From Panonychus citri (taxonomy: Eukaryota > Arthropoda > Arachnida > Trombidiformes > Tetranychidae): DNA of 64,000 nt. Both the position numbers and the translations under genes were made by a program. The notes beneath the pieces are model-generated. The model did not search any database. It was given only the letters and a program-made list of their open reading frames with translations, and was not told where the DNA came from. Position 1 is the stretch's first letter. Each line of letters begins with the position of its first letter. Positions 12,959 to 26,500 of the stretch are shown in pieces. The stretch lies in the NCBI RefSeq assembly GCF_014898815.1, contig NW_026515501.1, forward strand, positions 62,001 through 126,000. Direction: 5' to 3'.

Positions 12959-12982
12959 TTGTGTATTATATAATATACACAA
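12959..12982. repeat. Inverted repeat TTGTGTAT / ATACACAA
   Basis: Perfect 8-base arms around an 8-base AT spacer (TATATAAT), just downstream of the 12235 gene. It might form a hairpin in a 3' extension. No known function. Confidence 0.65.
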
Positions 12983-13241
12983 GATTACAATCTAAATTTG
13001 GACTTTAACGATAAAAGAAACCGGAATGTCGGATAAACGATGACCCTAATAGTTGATTGATAATGACACACATACGATAGCGTTTAAATTGTTGATGTGT
13101 ATATATATCAACACTTAGGCACTTTTTCAGTTCACTCAAGTTCAATTCCTAATGTTTCAGTTCAATTTAATCCGATATTTGTACCTAATCACATTAAGAC
13201 AAGTACACAAGAAAAAAACATTCAACTCAACCTTAACTTGT

Positions 13242-13298
13242 ATGGTGTTTATCAGCTTAATTGTTACAATTACTGTGGCTAAATCAATTGGTCAATGA
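13242..13298 (+). pseudogene. Possible degenerate signal-peptide exon of a third family member
   Basis: A short frame, MVFISLIVTITVAKSIGQ then stop, resembles the signal exon of the 14953 gene (FIFLTIIVMTSAKSLVQ) in hydrophobic core and AKS-xx-Q ending. In the 14953 gene CAAT is followed by the donor GTAAGT; here CAAT is followed by GAGTTA, so the donor is lost and the frame stops at TGA. TATA-rich sequence lies upstream at about 13100. No second exon can be found. The match is short, so chance is a real alternative. Confidence 0.25.
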
Positions 13299-14847
13299 GT
13301 TAAACGGATATAAATACTATCAATTGGTCAGTTTGTTAATGTTAATTGTGACTAATTTCAATTTTCTTTCTATCCTTTGTGGTCAAAACAAAGTGTCGAC
13401 CGTTAATTGTGGTTATAATCAAGGATCATCGCAATTAACTTTAATCCAGTTGAGATAATCAAATGGATACCTGGTTATGTGATTAAATTAATAAGTTATA
13501 TATATTAGAGAGATACATTTGAGTTTCCGATTGGTGTGTTTGGCTGGAGTAATTAACTAATTGTAGATAGCGACTCATGTGAAATAAGATTCTAATTAAA
13601 GATTAACAATAAACAAGATTATGTTTCTTATTAAATCAATCAGATTAACTTTCTAAACAGGTATTTTTGATTAAGGTTAATCTTGTATATGATTGATCAA
13701 CATCTTAATCGTGTAAATATCAACGTTACAATCAATGTTGATTATAAAACTAATTGTTTTTTTTTCTGGTTGATTACAAAGGATGAAAACCTGATCATTG
13801 GAACTATTAATCAGATGAAACTGGATTTAGTAAATTGCTGCCTGATGATGATGATGATGATGATAGTTAGATATTGATTACATTAGTTAATGTAATGAAA
13901 CTATCAAAAAAAAAGGGTTAATTAAAAACAATTTGCTACGTTGACAAAATCAAGTTGAATCTAATTGAATGACTGGTCAAGCTAATGGACAAGACCAAGT
14001 GGTCAGTATTGATTACAATTGTCCTAAGTTTAATGAAAATTTAATCACGAGTTAATTGTGAACACAATCAACATCTAATTGGAGCTTAATTGTTGACTCT
14101 CCCTCTCGATTGATTTGCTAATCATGAATCCTTAAATTATTATCCCTGATCTGTTTGAATGTTTATCGCAAATTAATCAAGCTTAATTGTTGATATTGAT
14201 CCTTGAATTGGTGTAAATTTAACTGATTAATATGAGAGAAAAATAAAAAGAGCTGCAATTTAATCTGATACAATCAACTGATTACAATCAAAATGAAAGT
14301 TTTCGATATAAATAATTAATCCATAAGTGGCTTATGAAAGAGGATATAAGAAGATGGATTAACTAATCAACAGATTGTTAATCTTAATCATCAGTTAGTT
14401 TGTTGAATAATATTGAGCAATCAAATTAAAAGCCACAAAACAAAATTGATGTAAACAAATAAATTAAAAGATAAACAAGTTTATAATTAACATGAAAAAA
14501 AAGTTTACGGAGAGTTAACAATTTACTAATCAATGATTAACATCATTGATTGTAACACAACAGTGAAAGTGGAAATTGATTTAACACAAGTTTATATTAG
14601 ATGATGAATTTTGATTGTGTCAACCAATTAAAATTTAATTGAATTAATTTCTCTTTGAACGATAACGAACTTGAAAAAAAATTTAACTAATTCTGATTGT
14701 AGACGATAAATGCAATCGCTTTAATTATAGTAACAAAGTTTTACCGTTAATGTCCAAAAATAAGAGGATGACACGTTAAATATATACACACATTCACTTT
14801 TCGGTCGGAACTCGTGAGTGACCCGTATTGATGGACATTTATAGTGG

Positions 14848-14855
14848 TATAAAAA
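14848..14855 (+). promoter_or_regulatory. TATA box of the 14953 gene
   Basis: GGTATAAAAAGGCC is a strong TATA box, 105 bases upstream of the ATG. It places transcription start near 14878-14885 and a short 5' UTR, as expected for an abundantly expressed, regulated secreted protein. Confidence 0.75.
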
Positions 14856-14952
14856 GGCCTACAAATGAATGAAAGTGTAGCACTTATAATTTGATCGTTG
14901 ATCGAGTTTGGACAAATTAACGGAAAAAGAAATCAGAGTCAATTAAAACACC

Positions 14953-15473
14953 ATGAACATGAAACCAGCGATTTTCATTTTCTTGACCATCATTGTGATG
15001 ACCAGTGCAAAGTCGCTCGTTCAATGTAAGTAAAAATCTTTGTCATTTATTTTCCCTCGCGTATTCGTGTAGTGGTCAGTTTTAATCGTTTTTTTTTGTT
15101 CTTTCTCGTTTTCTATTTTGTGACATTAGCCCAAATTATCGGAATGTCCATTGATAAGATGGACAAGGAGGGAACTAATCAACACAGTGTACTTAAAATT
15201 AGAGATGCGGCCAAATTGATTACCAACGATATCGCCAATACTGCTCGAAATATCATCTTATTACCCGCTCGTTTAACTATGTTATTGGTAAATCGACCTA
15301 ATCGGCCCAATCGGCCGATGCGTTTCCTTCGTCCACTACTTTCGGTGCTCAATGGACAATCTCTTTCAAACAGTATTCCAGCCGCTCAAGAACCTGCGAC
15401 ATCAAGTGTACAAAGTACAACAAGTACTCCAGTCGTAGGACCAATTATAATACCGATCGCTGGAACCATGTGA
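14953..15473 (+). CDS. Small secreted protein with Arg-Pro-Asn repeat (unrecognised)
   Basis: Two exons, 14953-15025 and 15130-15473, phase 1 (CAAT|GTAAGT to TTAG|CCCA), 138 residues. Signal peptide at about 1-19 (MKPAIFIFLTIIVMTSA). The mature chain contains LKIRDAAKLITNDIANTAR (46-64), which parallels the IRD helix of the 12235 protein, then a basic Arg/Pro patch with three tandem NRP units (79-95, ending MRFLRPLL), then an uncharged Ser/Thr/Pro tail ending VGPIIIPIAGTM. It has no cysteine after the signal peptide. It has a strong TATA box. I recognise no family. The cationic Pro/Arg patch recalls proline-rich antimicrobial peptides, but this is only analogy; a salivary or silk-gland secretion is equally possible. 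Confidence 0.78.
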
Positions 15474-16236
15474 AAAGTTGACCTTATCCCGTGTTCGAAA
15501 TGGTGTTCCGATCATATTGGAAAATGAACAAAAAAAACACCACAATTTTTTTCTCCGTCAATATTTTTTTCGAATCGTTTTTTTTTCTTCCCAAATTATT
15601 TGATATTAACTTTGGTTCCTAACAATTAACGTCATCTTCTTCTTGTCTTCGTCTTCGTTGTGTCCAATTTACTAATTGTAAATATCGAGAAAATCAAAAT
15701 CTCAAGTACAAAAATTTGTCCCCTCTCTAGATCATCCTTGTGACCACTGTCCAGTTAATTGTTCTCATTTACTGTAAATTTTTCCAACTTGATTACTTTT
15801 TTTTCAATTAAAAAAATTGATTATAAATCAAAAATTCGTTAGTCAATTGATTTAAACTAATCAAGTTATTCTTGAAATAATATCGACAGAATCAGCTAAT
15901 TGTTGTATCTTTTTTCCTGGCAACGGGAATATTGATTTAGTTAATCGTTTGATGGTTAATTGTCACAGTTTCTGATCGTTGAGAAGTGAAAATTGAGCTT
16001 ATCGATTAACTATCGGTAAAAAGTGAAAGTTTTCCGTAACAAAACTGATTTAAAACTGTTTGTAATTTCACTTTCACTGGTAATCAATATGTTCACCAAT
16101 CAATATGTTACTGTACATATTTAATTTAATTGCTACTTAGTCTTGCCAATTACAAGTTGATTAATATGTTCGGTCTCTGGATAAATTGTAGTTGTTTTTT
16201 CATCTTCTTCAGGTAATTTGACAAATATCTTTCTAA
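15474..16236. other. Convergent intergenic region
   Basis: Shared 3' flank of the 14953 gene and NDUFB5, AT-rich. No gene or clear element is visible. Confidence 0.7.
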
Positions 16237-16967
16237 TTAATTTATGAAGGTTCTTTTGGATTCTTGGATTCCTTGGAAATCAGCTGGTGGATCAGGACCT
16301 TCAAGATGATAACCCATGGGTGCTATTTGAACAATACCTGCAGCTTCATCTCTAATTTGATCATCAATCATTATTCTAGATGGGGCATTATCGATTGGTG
16401 CATAGAACCAGGAAGCAGAATCTTGTTTCTTTGACATAACACTTTCAACTCGATTTTTTAACCTCATGATAAACTCTTGCTCTCTTTCCAAATACTCCGT
16501 AGCCAATTGTTGCTCATACATTATCCTTGGATCACCGAAAACATGCTTAGCCAGGAATCTTCTTATTGGATGTTTATCATATTCCCAATGTTCTGGCTCA
16601 TATCCTTCCGGTATATCAGCTAATTCAGCTGGAGCTATTGAATGAAAATGAAATATAACAAATGTAAAAGAAGATACAAATTCAAGATTAGAAAAAAACA
16701 ATTTCAACAGGGGCACAAAATCAACAGATAAAGTATCAAATCAACTATACCATGAGTTAAATTGACCCAGATGATCACCGGTATACTAGTAATTAATCCA
16801 ATCGAAAAATAAAAATGAATTAAATCCAATGACTTTTTAAGAGCATAATTAGAACCTTCAACGTTCATGTTACGTCCATGACTCATTCTTTTAATATTTA
16901 GATTGACCAAACGAGCTCGAGTCAAGGTTGGAGCAATGAACGAGCTTAATTTACTAATTAAGGCCAT
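16237..16967 (-). CDS. NDUFB5: NADH dehydrogenase 1 beta subcomplex subunit 5 (complex I, SGDH)
   Basis: Accessory subunit of mitochondrial respiratory complex I, in the inner membrane. Two exons, 16751-16967 and 16237-16634, joined in phase 1 (CATG|GTATAG to AATAG|CTCC), giving 204 residues. The N-terminus (MALISKLSSFIAPTLTRARL) is basic and suits mitochondrial import. One membrane span lies at about 48-70 (LIHFYFSIGLITSIPVIIW). The family signature follows at 81-96: PEGYEPEHWEYDKHPI, close to the vertebrate form. The C-terminal tail is charged and helical. Slightly longer than the human protein (189). The ATG at 16967 was preferred to the one at 17051 because the extra upstream residues are not conserved in character. 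Confidence 0.92.
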
Positions 16968-17540
16968 AATTGCACAATTTAGAGAGTTAAAAACACACGA
17001 AACAATTAAGGAAACGACAATCAATTCAATGTGAAAGTGACTTTCACACAATCAAAACAAAGACCATTTTGTTTTGGAGAAAATGATTATTTCGTCCAAT
17101 AGATGGCGATGTGAATTCTTTTTTCTGCCAACTTTAAATTGTTGCGAAAACTTTTTTGTTCAATTGTTATTTCTGATTCGTAATCATAACAAGTTAACCA
17201 ACAAACTCTTGAACAATCAGAACAATTTAACTCGACGTTTGTTAATTGTGAGTCCAGTTTTCGTTTTTCTCCACATCAGTTAGTTGGATTTTCCTTTTAA
17301 TTTGATTAAATTTTTTTGTGTAAATAAATTAAATTTAATGAGTTACTTTTTTTTACCTTTACAAATTAAAAAATGATTAATTGTTACAATTTAATTCCTT
17401 GATTACTTTTCATATCTTTGGAAACTTTTTAATGTTCTCGTGCCTTTTTCCATATCAATTAACCATAATTAATATTTATATTTGGCGAGGATTTAACTTT
17501 AATTATCTTAATTGTCACCGGTTTCATTGTTTACATCAAT
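16968..17540. other. Divergent upstream region of NDUFB5 and the putative CDA5 first exon
   Basis: Short divergent promoter region of about 570 bases. It holds the AGATGGCG site near NDUFB5 and a TTTATATTT TATA-like stretch at about 17475-17483, some 60 bases before the 17541 ATG. The open frame at 17074-17283 has no recognisable content. Confidence 0.55.
17097..17112 (+). promoter_or_regulatory. ATAGATGGCGATG site upstream of NDUFB5 (CTCF-like)
   Basis: CCAATAGATGGCGATG, 130 bases upstream of the NDUFB5 ATG and within the divergent promoter region. It is the best match in the window to an insect-type CTCF core (AGATGGCGC); binding is inferred. Confidence 0.45.
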
Positions 17541-20500
17541 ATGACAACAACAATTAAAACTAAAACATTTGAACAGTTAATTGTTACTATTGGTTTATTG
17601 TGTTGTATATCATTTTACCTGAGTGATAATCAAATCCTATGGAATAAGAAACAACAATCAACTGATCATCATCTAGTCAATTCACAATTTAGACTATTAA
17701 CTTTACCATTATCATCAAATGAGTGTGTTAATTGTAATCATCGGAGTAAAAGATCAACATATAAATCACCAGCAATTTCATCATCAGGTAAGTTAATTAA
17801 CTAAATAAAACTATTTCTTAACTTTAATTGCTAAATTAATCCAATCATCAATTGTGATCATAGGAATTACAATCAATCCAGTACAACAATCAACTCTATT
17901 CCTCTCTCTCCTTGATTGTTGTATCAATCCCTTTAATCATCATTATAATGATACCTTAATTGTTACCATTACATATACAATTTCATCCGAATGATAATCA
18001 AAAACTGTTAATCATTTGTAATTTATATAAATTTAAATTGTTAACTATTAATAACTCTCATCATTGGACAAATATTGATACAATCAACTTTCAGGATGAA
18101 ACAATTAACTATGGGCTTGATTGTAAAATCATAGTGATTAAGAAACAATCAAGGAATAAAAATAAAATAAAAATTAATACAATCAAGATAATCAATGTAA
18201 CCCAATGATAATTAAATCATCATAATCAATGAATCAAATTGTATTATTACTTATTATCCTTTTGATTACAAATCTTTGATTAATACAATTTGATTTGATC
18301 AGGATCAATAAAGTACAAAATTAATTAATTTAATTGTATGGACAAGGAAAAGCAAAATTAAATAATAATAACACATTAAGTAATCAATTAAGTCCTAAAT
18401 TTTATGTTTAACTTGTTGAACAATTTAATTGCTAATTAATCAACACTCTGGTTAACTTTCAACTATCAAATATCTTTGATTGAAAAGTTGAGGTGAAAAT
18501 TAATATTCAACAATCAATTTTTAGTATTAAATGATTATGATTAATATCCCACCTTTTAGCCTTTTAAACTGACCATTAGGTGTGGTGGGTCAGTTGGGGG
18601 GTGAACAATAATGCACCACCACTGTCCACCCAATGGTCAGTACTCACAATGAATTAGATTGATTAAGAAACAATTAATAATAATGTTGATAATATGATGA
18701 AATTGATAGCAAATTGATAAATTGTTTTGATCAGTTTTCTTTAGGATATAAAATTGTTACAATTTAAAATAATGGAGAAATAGATAAAATTGATTTAATT
18801 GTAATTGTTTATAATTGTCTTCGTTAATCATTAAATGGACACAATTTAATCGGTTCAATTACTTTAACAATCAAAGGGATAACTTAGATTCCATATAAAC
18901 AATTAATTCAAACTAAATTAATCTGATTTTACAAAGATGAGGTTTGATGATCAATCAAAGTTAACCAATAAACAAACAACAATTAATAATAACAATTAAC
19001 TCACTGAAATACAATTAAAACCAAAAAAAATCAGTCAACAATTAAGGTGAATGATTAAATTGCTGATATTGATTTTAATCATTTGATCAACTATTTTTAA
19101 TTGTCAACAACAATCACATGGTTGTGATGATGATCAATTATTAGGATAAAGATGTTAATTTAAATTCAGGAACAGACAAAAAATTAATCAACAACAATTT
19201 ATGACCTAATTATGATTGTAATCAGTTGTTTGATTATAATCAATATACTGATTAATTTGATTTCTCATCTTTTAATCATCAATTGAATCAATAAGTTGAT
19301 TGAATGGAAACGATTGATTTAGTTGTTGATGATCAATTTTTTTCCTCAATTGATTCTTAATCACAATCAATAATATTATTCAATTTAAATCATCAAGATA
19401 TAATGATGATATTGATAAACTTTACAATTAACTTTCCTTTTCTTAACAATATAAATAGATGATGATGATTATGTTGATTGTTGATTGTTGAAATTAGTTC
19501 AACTCCAGGTTGGTGATTATAATTACTTTAAATCATATTGATCATAATCGGTAACAATTTAAAACTTAATTGAAAACCTTTTCATCCTGATTAACTTTCA
19601 CTTTTTTTGCTGTTGTTAATCAGTAAAGTTAATTAATCATCAATCAGAAATTGATTGATATTATTATTATGATGATGATGATGATAATTCAATAAAGTTA
19701 ATCAGATTAATTAAAATTAAATTCACATTGATTAAGTTAATTTGTTTAAAAAGAGAAAGTTTATTTTTCTTAATTGTTAAGTTGATTAACAATTTCAATT
19801 AAACTGATCAACTTCCGTACTTTGATGATTAACTATTTGTTTGGTTGATAATATGTTGAAACAATTAACTTGATGATTTAGTTAATTTTATTGGTCAGCA
19901 ATCAATAATAATCAACACTTTCAAATTAAGGATTAAACTTTAATCGTGATTAATTTTAACAATCAAGATGAAACTTTTCATACCAATTGACAATATAAGA
20001 TTATGACAATGTAATAATAAATATAAGTAATTAAGAAAAACTTTTTTCCAACAATTAATCTGATCATTGATAATTGATTGTTGTACGATTTGATTGTTTA
20101 ACTTTAATTAAGTTAATTGGAAACGTTAATCACAATCAGAGCTACAGTAGTATCAATTTAATCATCAAAATCTGACCTCAAACTTTTTTCTGATAACTTT
20201 AACTTATTATTATTCATAACAATTAACGATTATCATGTTAATCATTAATTGTGATTTAGTTTAATCATCATTAAAGTATAAATTTCACTTAATCTCACCC
20301 AAAAATCAAGGTGAAATTAAGTTAATTGTTGTTGAATAATATTTTCTATTGATCAATATTGTCAGTAAGAGCTAGAGAATTAGTTAATTGTGATTCAACG
20401 GAAGTGTCTGGTCAGTTAATTGTTGGAAAAATATTGAGCAATTAACTTTTCGCCCACACTTTTCAATAACCTTAAATGACCAATTGATTGTTGATTAAGA

Positions 20501-23500
20501 AAATTGCTTCAAAATCAAATATTTACACTTGAAAAGTAAAACAATTAATTGATTACAGCATTTAATTGACCTTAACAATCAAATGTAAATTAGATCCAGA
20601 AAGTTAATTGTTAAAGTAGCAAAATCAATCAATAAAACAATCTGAACACTTTTTCACAATCAAATTAACCTTTCCAATTAATACAATGTCAAGCAATCAA
20701 TATGATTAGGTGTTAACATTAAATTGTTATCTCTTTGTAAATTTAATTCAATGACAATTAACCATAAATTGTTCATCCTAAACAACCAAATTAAGTTAAC
20801 CAAATTCAGGTCAAGTTTGATTAAGGCAAAAAAAGTAACACAATTAAAATTAAAACAATCGGTAATCTTAATCAATGAATTATTATTCATTCATAAACGT
20901 AGCTATTAATTACTATCAAATCAATCAGATTAAAAAGTAGCTGTGGATTGGAAATGAATTGCTAATTGTAATTAAATAACCATTGAGTACACACCTAATT
21001 CAGTAATTAGTTGATTGTCCTTCGATATATAAACTGACCGGAAGTTGATTCAATACACACCTAACAATTTAAAATCCAACAGTTAAAACATTCATCCAGT
21101 TTAATCAATGAGATTATCTTAATCACCATCGTAATCAACTGATCAACACTAATGATCATCTTTACAATTAAGCCTAACATTCAGAGTGAAATTTTCCTCT
21201 AAATTTTTAATTTGATTGTTAATCAAAATCATTTGTTTCTAAATCACGATTGTGATTTAAAATTTATATAAATGAAAAAAAAAAGATTATTATGATTAAC
21301 TGATTGTATGATATTTAATATTCACAATTGCGTTAATTGTTGTTTGGCTTTTTGGTTGTATGTATTTCACAACAATTTAATTGTGATGGTTTTAAGTGTA
21401 TGATCAAGGGCATGATTAATTGTTGCTGAAGATTATCTTGATTAAGTCTAATTGTTACAATTTAATACTAACCTTCAATCAATCAAATTGATGATATTTA
21501 TATTTATACAAATTTGTTAATTGTGATCAATGAAAAAAAAAGTAAATCCCATCAACAATTAAGATTCAATTGTGAAAATCATCACAACAATCAAGCCACA
21601 ATTATCCTTATTCAGTTTTGATTGTACAATTAACTGTAACAATTGAACAGATAATAATATCATAATTTGAAAGTATTATCAAAACCAAATAATAATCAAT
21701 ATTAAACCAACAATTAAGGAAACAATCAAATATAAAACTTTAAATCCCAAAAATAAACTGAAACTTGAATTAGTTACAATTGTGATTATCATTAGATTGT
21801 TAAAATTATTTGATTAAAAATCATAAAAGTTAATTGTTGAATCGATTGGTCAACCTTGTATTTACCTGTGAAAACAATTAAACCAATAAAACTGTGAATT
21901 TAAGTTAATTAATCAGGAAAATTTCCCTGATTGTTGTGATTTAAATTGTTAAACCATTTTGCTTGCGTGTGACCATATCCTTTGATAACCCAGTTAACTT
22001 AATCACAATCACAAAAACTCATCTTTCTAATCACCAACAATCAGTTAATCATCAAATTGTAATATTTAATGTTTCACTCATTTAATCAACTCAAATTTGA
22101 TTCTGTTGATTACTTTAGACAACCAATTAATGTAAATACAACTTAATCATGATTAACAATCAGTTTCATTTGATTGTCTTTGGGATTGTGATGAAGTTTA
22201 AATTGTTAAATCTTTCAAGATGATTAATCCTTTACTTTTAATCAATCATTGACAATTAGATTATTAAATTGTTGGCTAAATTATTATCATACAAAAAAGA
22301 CGAATTAGCCAACGAAAAAGTTGATTAACTTTTATCCATTGAGATTAATTTTTTTTTAACCTTTTAAATCAAACGAATTTAAATTTTCTGATTAACTTGC
22401 TAATTAACTTTACCATCTCTCCATTTATAATTGTCAACTAAATTGTTTTAATCGTCTAACTAATCATGTTAATAGTTTAACACGGAAGACAATCAAAAGT
22501 GTCTCAATTCCGATGAGATCGACCTAGAGAAAGTTGTAAAACAAAATCAGAATCGTAATTTAAGATTTGATTGTAACAATTAACCCATTAATCAACTGGT
22601 AAATCATTTAAATATATAATTTAAATGGTTTGGGAAATGTTTGATTGTTGTGATGTCTGTTTGATATTAATCTTCATCATCACAATCATAATCATAATTA
22701 AAATGGTCATCAACATTTTGGTTACAATTTAAAGTACAGAAAATTTTAATTACAACGTTTTGGTAAGGAAACAATTAACAATCCATTACCTGTATACAAT
22801 TAAGTAACAATCAAATTAACAGGTCGTTGTCATTGTAATAATTTTCATTGAAGTAATCAAAATAATCAATAATTAATCAAGACCAAGATGATTAGTAACT
22901 AATACTAATCATAGTCGATAGCTAAAAGTTAACAATTTATATTTAATTTGATCACATTGGGAACAATTAAGAACCAGACAGATGATTGTAACAATTTAGT
23001 GTCAGCGTAATACTATAAATATCAACGTTAATTGTTTTGATTGTTATCATCGAGTATCTTAATTAATAGCCTTAGGTGAAGGCGCAATTAACACGAACGG
23101 ACAATTAAATCAAGGCCACGTACTAAATGGCCTAATCCGTTATCTAATTCCTACTAATCCAGTGTCATTAGAAAATAAATTGATAAAATTAAATGTTAAT
23201 TGTTGAAAACTACGTGAAACCGAATTTAAATTGTTAATAACAATCAAACATTTTCTATTGACATTTAATGGTGTTAATTAACAGAAAGGAAATCAAGTTA
23301 AACCTTTAATCTCAATGATGATTAAAATTAATTGACACTTTCAAGTTAATCTTTAAAATCATCGGAATGACAATTAATCCAGTTACTTGATTGACGATTC
23401 AATATAACAAAAAAAACTGACCTCCAACTGATTTAAAACTAATCACTTTCAATTGAATCGGTAAATTGTTAATCATCAATAAATTAATTCTCATCTTTAA

Positions 23501-26500
23501 CTGTAATTCCTTGATGATTATCAATTGATTATCATTTTCTGATCTGCAAACAATTTAAACTGATCCAAAGTTAATCTTAATCATTTCAACCATTTCCCTT
23601 TTTAATTGACAACAATTAACACACCCCAATATTTATTGTACATTTAATTTGATTGCTCGTTGATTTCATATTAATAATCAACTTTAATTGTTACCATTAA
23701 CTGATTGTTGTTGTTGTTGTTGTATTGCTGTTGACCTGTTAACAATTAAATAGTGAAAAAAATTTTTTTTACTCCAATTAAATTAATATCAACATCGTTG
23801 ATTATCATTCTTGATATTAATTGTTTAATTTAATTTCTTTCATTATTTACAATTTAATATTCAATCATATAATTCAATGATAATGGTGATTAATTGTCGA
23901 TCCAATGTAATCAACAATTAATCAACTTGTTAGTCAATCAATTAATTGTGTTTGTTTGACCATTTACACTTGAATAGTGCTCTCAATTTAAATTGTAACT
24001 TGATTATCATCATCATTAAAAATCAATTTAACTCTGATTGTTTATTTTGATTGTAATACAAAAAAAACAACAATTTAAATTTAAAACAAAAACACACCCA
24101 AGAAAACATTGTGATTAACAGCAATTAAGAATGATAAAACAACAATTTACTGACCAAACACAAGTGACAATTTACAAACTAATTGTTTATAATTAACTCA
24201 CCTTCAAATTGTTACTTGATTGTCAATTGATTAGATTAGAAGACAAAAAAAAAATAAGATTAACCAACAATTTAAAGTTGATTCTGAGCCTTGAATTGTC
24301 TTGACAATCTAAACGTGACACCATGTAAATGATGATTAGTTGATTAGTAACAATTAAAAACTTCAATTCAATGTCCATCAATTGGTCAACCAACTATTCA
24401 CCGACTATTAGTATAACTGGACAATCGGTCACTTTCCCCTTTTCTCAATTAAATTTAAATTGTTTGAACATATAAACAACATGATTAACTAAAATCCTGT
24501 TAACTAATTAAGAGGATAAAACAAGGTAAACAATTAGTAATTCAAATTAAGAAGCTAAATTGAGTTAAATTAAGAGTCGAAAACTTTTCATTCAAAGAAA
24601 AAAGTTTCGACACCAAGAAGATAAAGAGTAAGGAAGTTAAATGGATTAACATGATGACGAGGATTAAGATGATGATGATGATGAAGATAAACACGCAATC
24701 CAGTTAACTGTTAATTTTTCATTCATCATCATTGTAACAATTAACTTTGAATTAGATTTGATTGTTGTCCCTTTACGATGTAAAATTAGTTTACCAGAAG
24801 AAAAAAAGTTTCTATTATATTTTCAATCTCGAAGTAAAAAAAAACTTTTTTTTTCTTCATTTTCTTTTTGTAATTGTTGTTAACTTAATTGCCCTTGATA
24901 ATTTACCTTAATTGTTGAACATGAAGATGCTGTTAATGATAATGGTGATTAAAAGATGATGATGGTGGTGATGGGTAAACAATTGTCTTAGAACTAAATT
25001 AAATTTCATTAATTACATTAGTTTGTTTTATGGATTAACTTATTTGTTGACCATCTTGGACTAAGGTCAGTTTTGTATTTGGATTAATAAGTTTAATTTT
25101 AAGTGTCACTTGTATTAATTTAACGATTACAACACTTAATTGTCAAGTAATTTGAATCATTATTGTATAGATTGTATGATTTACCTTCATTACATTTCCT
25201 TAATTGCTCTTGATTCTTGCAAATACAATTGAATTTGAAGGTTCATCCAATAACAAAATGTTAATCATATTGATTTAGTTTTATCATTCAATTAACTAAT
25301 AACATTACGATAAATTGATTAAAGGTTATTGTTTATAACTACTGATTTAATAATCAATTTGATTGATTGGTTAAATTTATCAGATTTGCTTGTGGTCAGT
25401 TTGTATCCGTTATAATGTTATGAGTTTAAATTGTTTATTACTGTAATTATCATCTGATTAAGATTCACAACAATTAACCAATTAACTAACTTTTGTTGTT
25501 AATGCTATTTTTAAGCAATCAGGAATTGTTATTAATTGTAAATTCAAATGAAATGGTCACACAAACAATGCAATTAAGTTGATTAACTTTGTTGATTAGG
25601 ATTAACTTTTTCTCGTTATAAAAGTAAAATTTTCACTCATCAAATTATCAACCAATTGTTACAATTTAATTTAATTCTGATTATACAAAAGCTTAAACAT
25701 ACACTAAACTTAATCATCATGATAACAATTAACTAAATACACACACACACAATTGTCTTGGTTGTGTAAACTAATCACGAAAATAATAGTAACAATAATC
25801 AAAATATAAACTACAACAAGAATACAAAATTGGTCAACAATTAAGAATTAACTTTAATCTTCCTCCTTCCTTACTAATCAACATCTCCAACAATTAAAAG
25901 CGGAAGGGTGTGGACAAGTGATACATTTCTTCCCAAGGAAATGACCAGTCCAGTGAAAGTTAATCTATTATGATTGTAGAAAAATAAATTGTTACAATTA
26001 ACTAAAAATCTCAACCCTAAACAATACAGAAAACAGAATCAACAATAATTAATAATATCAAGTTGCGAATCAAATTTCCGAAAATGAAATAATCTAAATC
26101 AATGAAAACAATTAAGAAACAAACAAAACTTATCACAATGTGAAAAGTATTCAACAAGGGTGACAATTAATTTTGATTCTAATTGTGATTAGATTAGGCA
26201 AAAGTGAAACAATCAGTAAATTGTAGGTATGATTATCCTTCCGATTGATTCAATTGTTGGTTGATACATTCACTTTGTCTCCGAGTTAACAATTAAATCA
26301 TCAAGTGATTAAATTGTTTTGTTTTTTGTGTCTTGATTACGATTCAAATTACAATTAATCGTGATCTTAACAATTTAGTAACATTGTTTATGATTAAATT
26401 TGCTTATTGAATTTGCAATGAATTAACTTGTTGTTCACTAAATTAAAAGTTTAATTGTTATCTCAATGAATGAGGTGAAAATTACCCGATGATTTACAAT

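Larger units (their letters stand above)
12693..14952 (+). other. Intergenic region between the two small secreted proteins
   Basis: AT-rich, 2.3 kb, with a polyadenylation signal, a hairpin and a possible degenerate signal-peptide exon, each listed separately. The open frames at 13097-13458 and 13683-13877 show no domain or splice support. Confidence 0.6.

Noticed and set aside
13683..13877. 64-codon frame ending in a Met run
   Set aside because: The Met run is the (ATG)n phase of a GATGA microsatellite; no other gene evidence.
17960..18208. 82-codon frame just after the putative CDA5 first exon
   Set aside because: Ile/Asn/Lys-rich composition typical of AT background. It has no acceptor in the right phase to follow the 17787 donor.
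20678..20909. Overlapping frames on both strands
   Set aside because: AT-rich background frames made of the repeated AACAATTAA words; no domain.
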